Source: Ceratothoa steindachneri
Lineage: Eukaryota; Arthropoda; Malacostraca; Isopoda; Cymothoidae
Reading direction: 5' to 3'
Length of the DNA stretch: 64,000 bases
Assembly: GCA_963969495.1 (NCBI GenBank)
Contig: OZ018323.1
Location: 76,098,920-76,162,919 of the forward strand
Part shown: positions 63,050 through 64,000 of the stretch, one piece after another
How positions within the stretch are numbered: the first letter of the stretch is position 1
Layout: each line of letters opens with the position of its first letter
Position numbers and translations under genes: made by a program
The notes under the pieces: generated by a model
The model's database searches: none
Told to the model about the DNA's origin: nothing
What the model saw: only the letters and a program-made list of their open reading frames with translations

Positions 63050-64000
63050 CTTCCTTCCTTCAGATAGCCTGTATTCCTATCCTACCTCGTCGCTTTTCAT
63101 ACAACCTCTCCCACAACTTTCTCTGGTCAGCCTCTAATTTCACAGGGTAGAAGCTGACCTTCTTCTCAGCCAATCGTCCCGGATCGGGGCTGAGGGGGGA
63201 GGGGACAATGTCCCCTAACCCCTGAGCTCCGGTCTGGGGTGGTTGGCTTTTAACAACCTGCTTCATCCCCACCCATACCTTCCTCACATCCCTTTTCCTC
63301 TCGTCTTCAAAATCTATCCGTTTTACGCCGTGTTCAAGGTGGAACCGCCATGCCGAAGGACTGCCAGGCCACCAGGCGGGAGGGGTGGTCCCAAATGGCG
63401 GCGCCTGGCTCTGCCGGGCCTGTAAGCACCTCTTGCAGTGCGGGCTACTGCAAGAGGTGGTGAGCGATTGCGTCCCGTAAAACAAAGAGGGTCACCATGC
63501 CCAATGATGAAAAAAAAAACATCTCCCCTTAATTCCCCCTATAACAACAACGGAGCCGCCCTCGTGCAGCTCCACAGAAAAGATGGAGGTCCCCCCCCCC
63601 TGTGCTTGCGCAGGGGACCCTCCATACCTCTTTAACCGGAGAGGAGGCTTACTCCTCTCCTACGCCTACGGGTGTAGGGGACTCCCCCTCACCCCCTTCT
63701 CTGGAGGTGCTTTCGGGCACCTCCCTATCTCCAGCGGCAGTCCCTCCTATGCTTTCTAAGGGGACTGCCAAGAAAGCCAGCAGGCAGCCCATTGCCGACC
63801 GCCCCTCGTACAAGCGGCTCGGTAGGGCAAACCCCCTTAGGGGGGAGAGGGAAGCCAGGCCCCTTCGGTCGCTTCCCTCAAAAGACCTGCTGGCAAAAAT
63901 ATTAAACCTTGCCGGGGTCAAGGCCTGTGCCTCCCCACTAAAGACTTATGACGCTGCCAAGGGGACCTGCGATGTCCTGGGAGGGGATGGCCAACTGGAG
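63050..64000 (+). mobile_element. Jockey/I-type LINE (family E, copy 2), 5' end, runs off the window
   Basis: Aligns with 54669 to about 55740 but without the CR1-like insertion and the 53-bp duplication. The ORF1 start region reads, in the best frame, FRRGLPRKPAGSP-like sequence and then RSLPSKDLLAKILNLAGVKA and KTYDAAKGTCDVLGGDGQLE up to the window end. It is less damaged than copy 1 in this part. The 141-codon minus-strand frame at 63060-63485 is open only in this copy. Confidence 0.85.

Overview
This is a eukaryotic, invertebrate-type window: A+T rich, with long (TA)n, (CT)n, (CTT)n and (GA)n arrays and dozens of decayed transposable elements, and with no operons, rRNA or CRISPR. The element families (Penelope-like elements, CR1/Jockey-type LINEs, a DD41D mariner, Tc1-like, hAT and Ty3/gypsy) and one host exon resembling arthropod Enhancer of polycomb suggest an arthropod, probably a crustacean. 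The taxon is an inference.

Layout. 0.3-5.4 kb: a foldback element, then a minus-strand CR1-like LINE split by a hAT fragment, abutting a Penelope-like element (PLE). 5.9-7.7 kb: a phase-perfect 30-bp minisatellite, then a LINE whose reverse transcriptase motif has itself become a 94-bp tandem array. 8.1-9.9 kb: a DD41D mariner with TIRs of about 210 bp. 10.1-18.5 kb: PLE fragments, one interrupted at a TA site by a 5.2-kb DNA transposon (12241-17415) with an unassigned DDD-type transposase, iterated ACACCGAATAT motifs and a nested 673-bp foldback element. 18.8-25.9 kb: a mariner with an internal tandem duplication, a ZBED5-like hAT split by a small hAT, Tc1, mariner and PLE fragments, and microsatellites. 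25.9-32.4 kb: a second CR1-like copy carrying three later insertions (mariner, Tc1, hAT MITE), each with an intact target-site duplication. 32.9-34.1 kb: a PLE 3' end with two hammerhead-ribozyme-like motifs. 34.8-35.1 kb: a 276-bp near-perfect palindrome. 37-47 kb: an endonuclease fragment, a LINE with an N-terminal 2A-like peptide, a Tc1 element with long TIRs, and a Ty3/gypsy remnant. 51.15 kb: the first coding exon of an Enhancer-of-polycomb-like gene (+ strand), whose first intron appears to run out of the window and contains everything after it: a 1.06-kb TIR element, a nearly complete RNase H-bearing Jockey/I-type LINE, a CR1/L2-like fragment with a 288-bp MITE, and the 5' end of a second Jockey copy.

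How it fits together. Paralogous copies inside the window act as each other's empty sites, so several nesting events can be ordered directly. The only host protein-coding sequence I can support is the 50-codon exon at 51150-51299. The strongest candidate for something not well described is the 5.2-kb iteron-bearing transposon at 12241-17415; the PLE hammerhead motifs are second.
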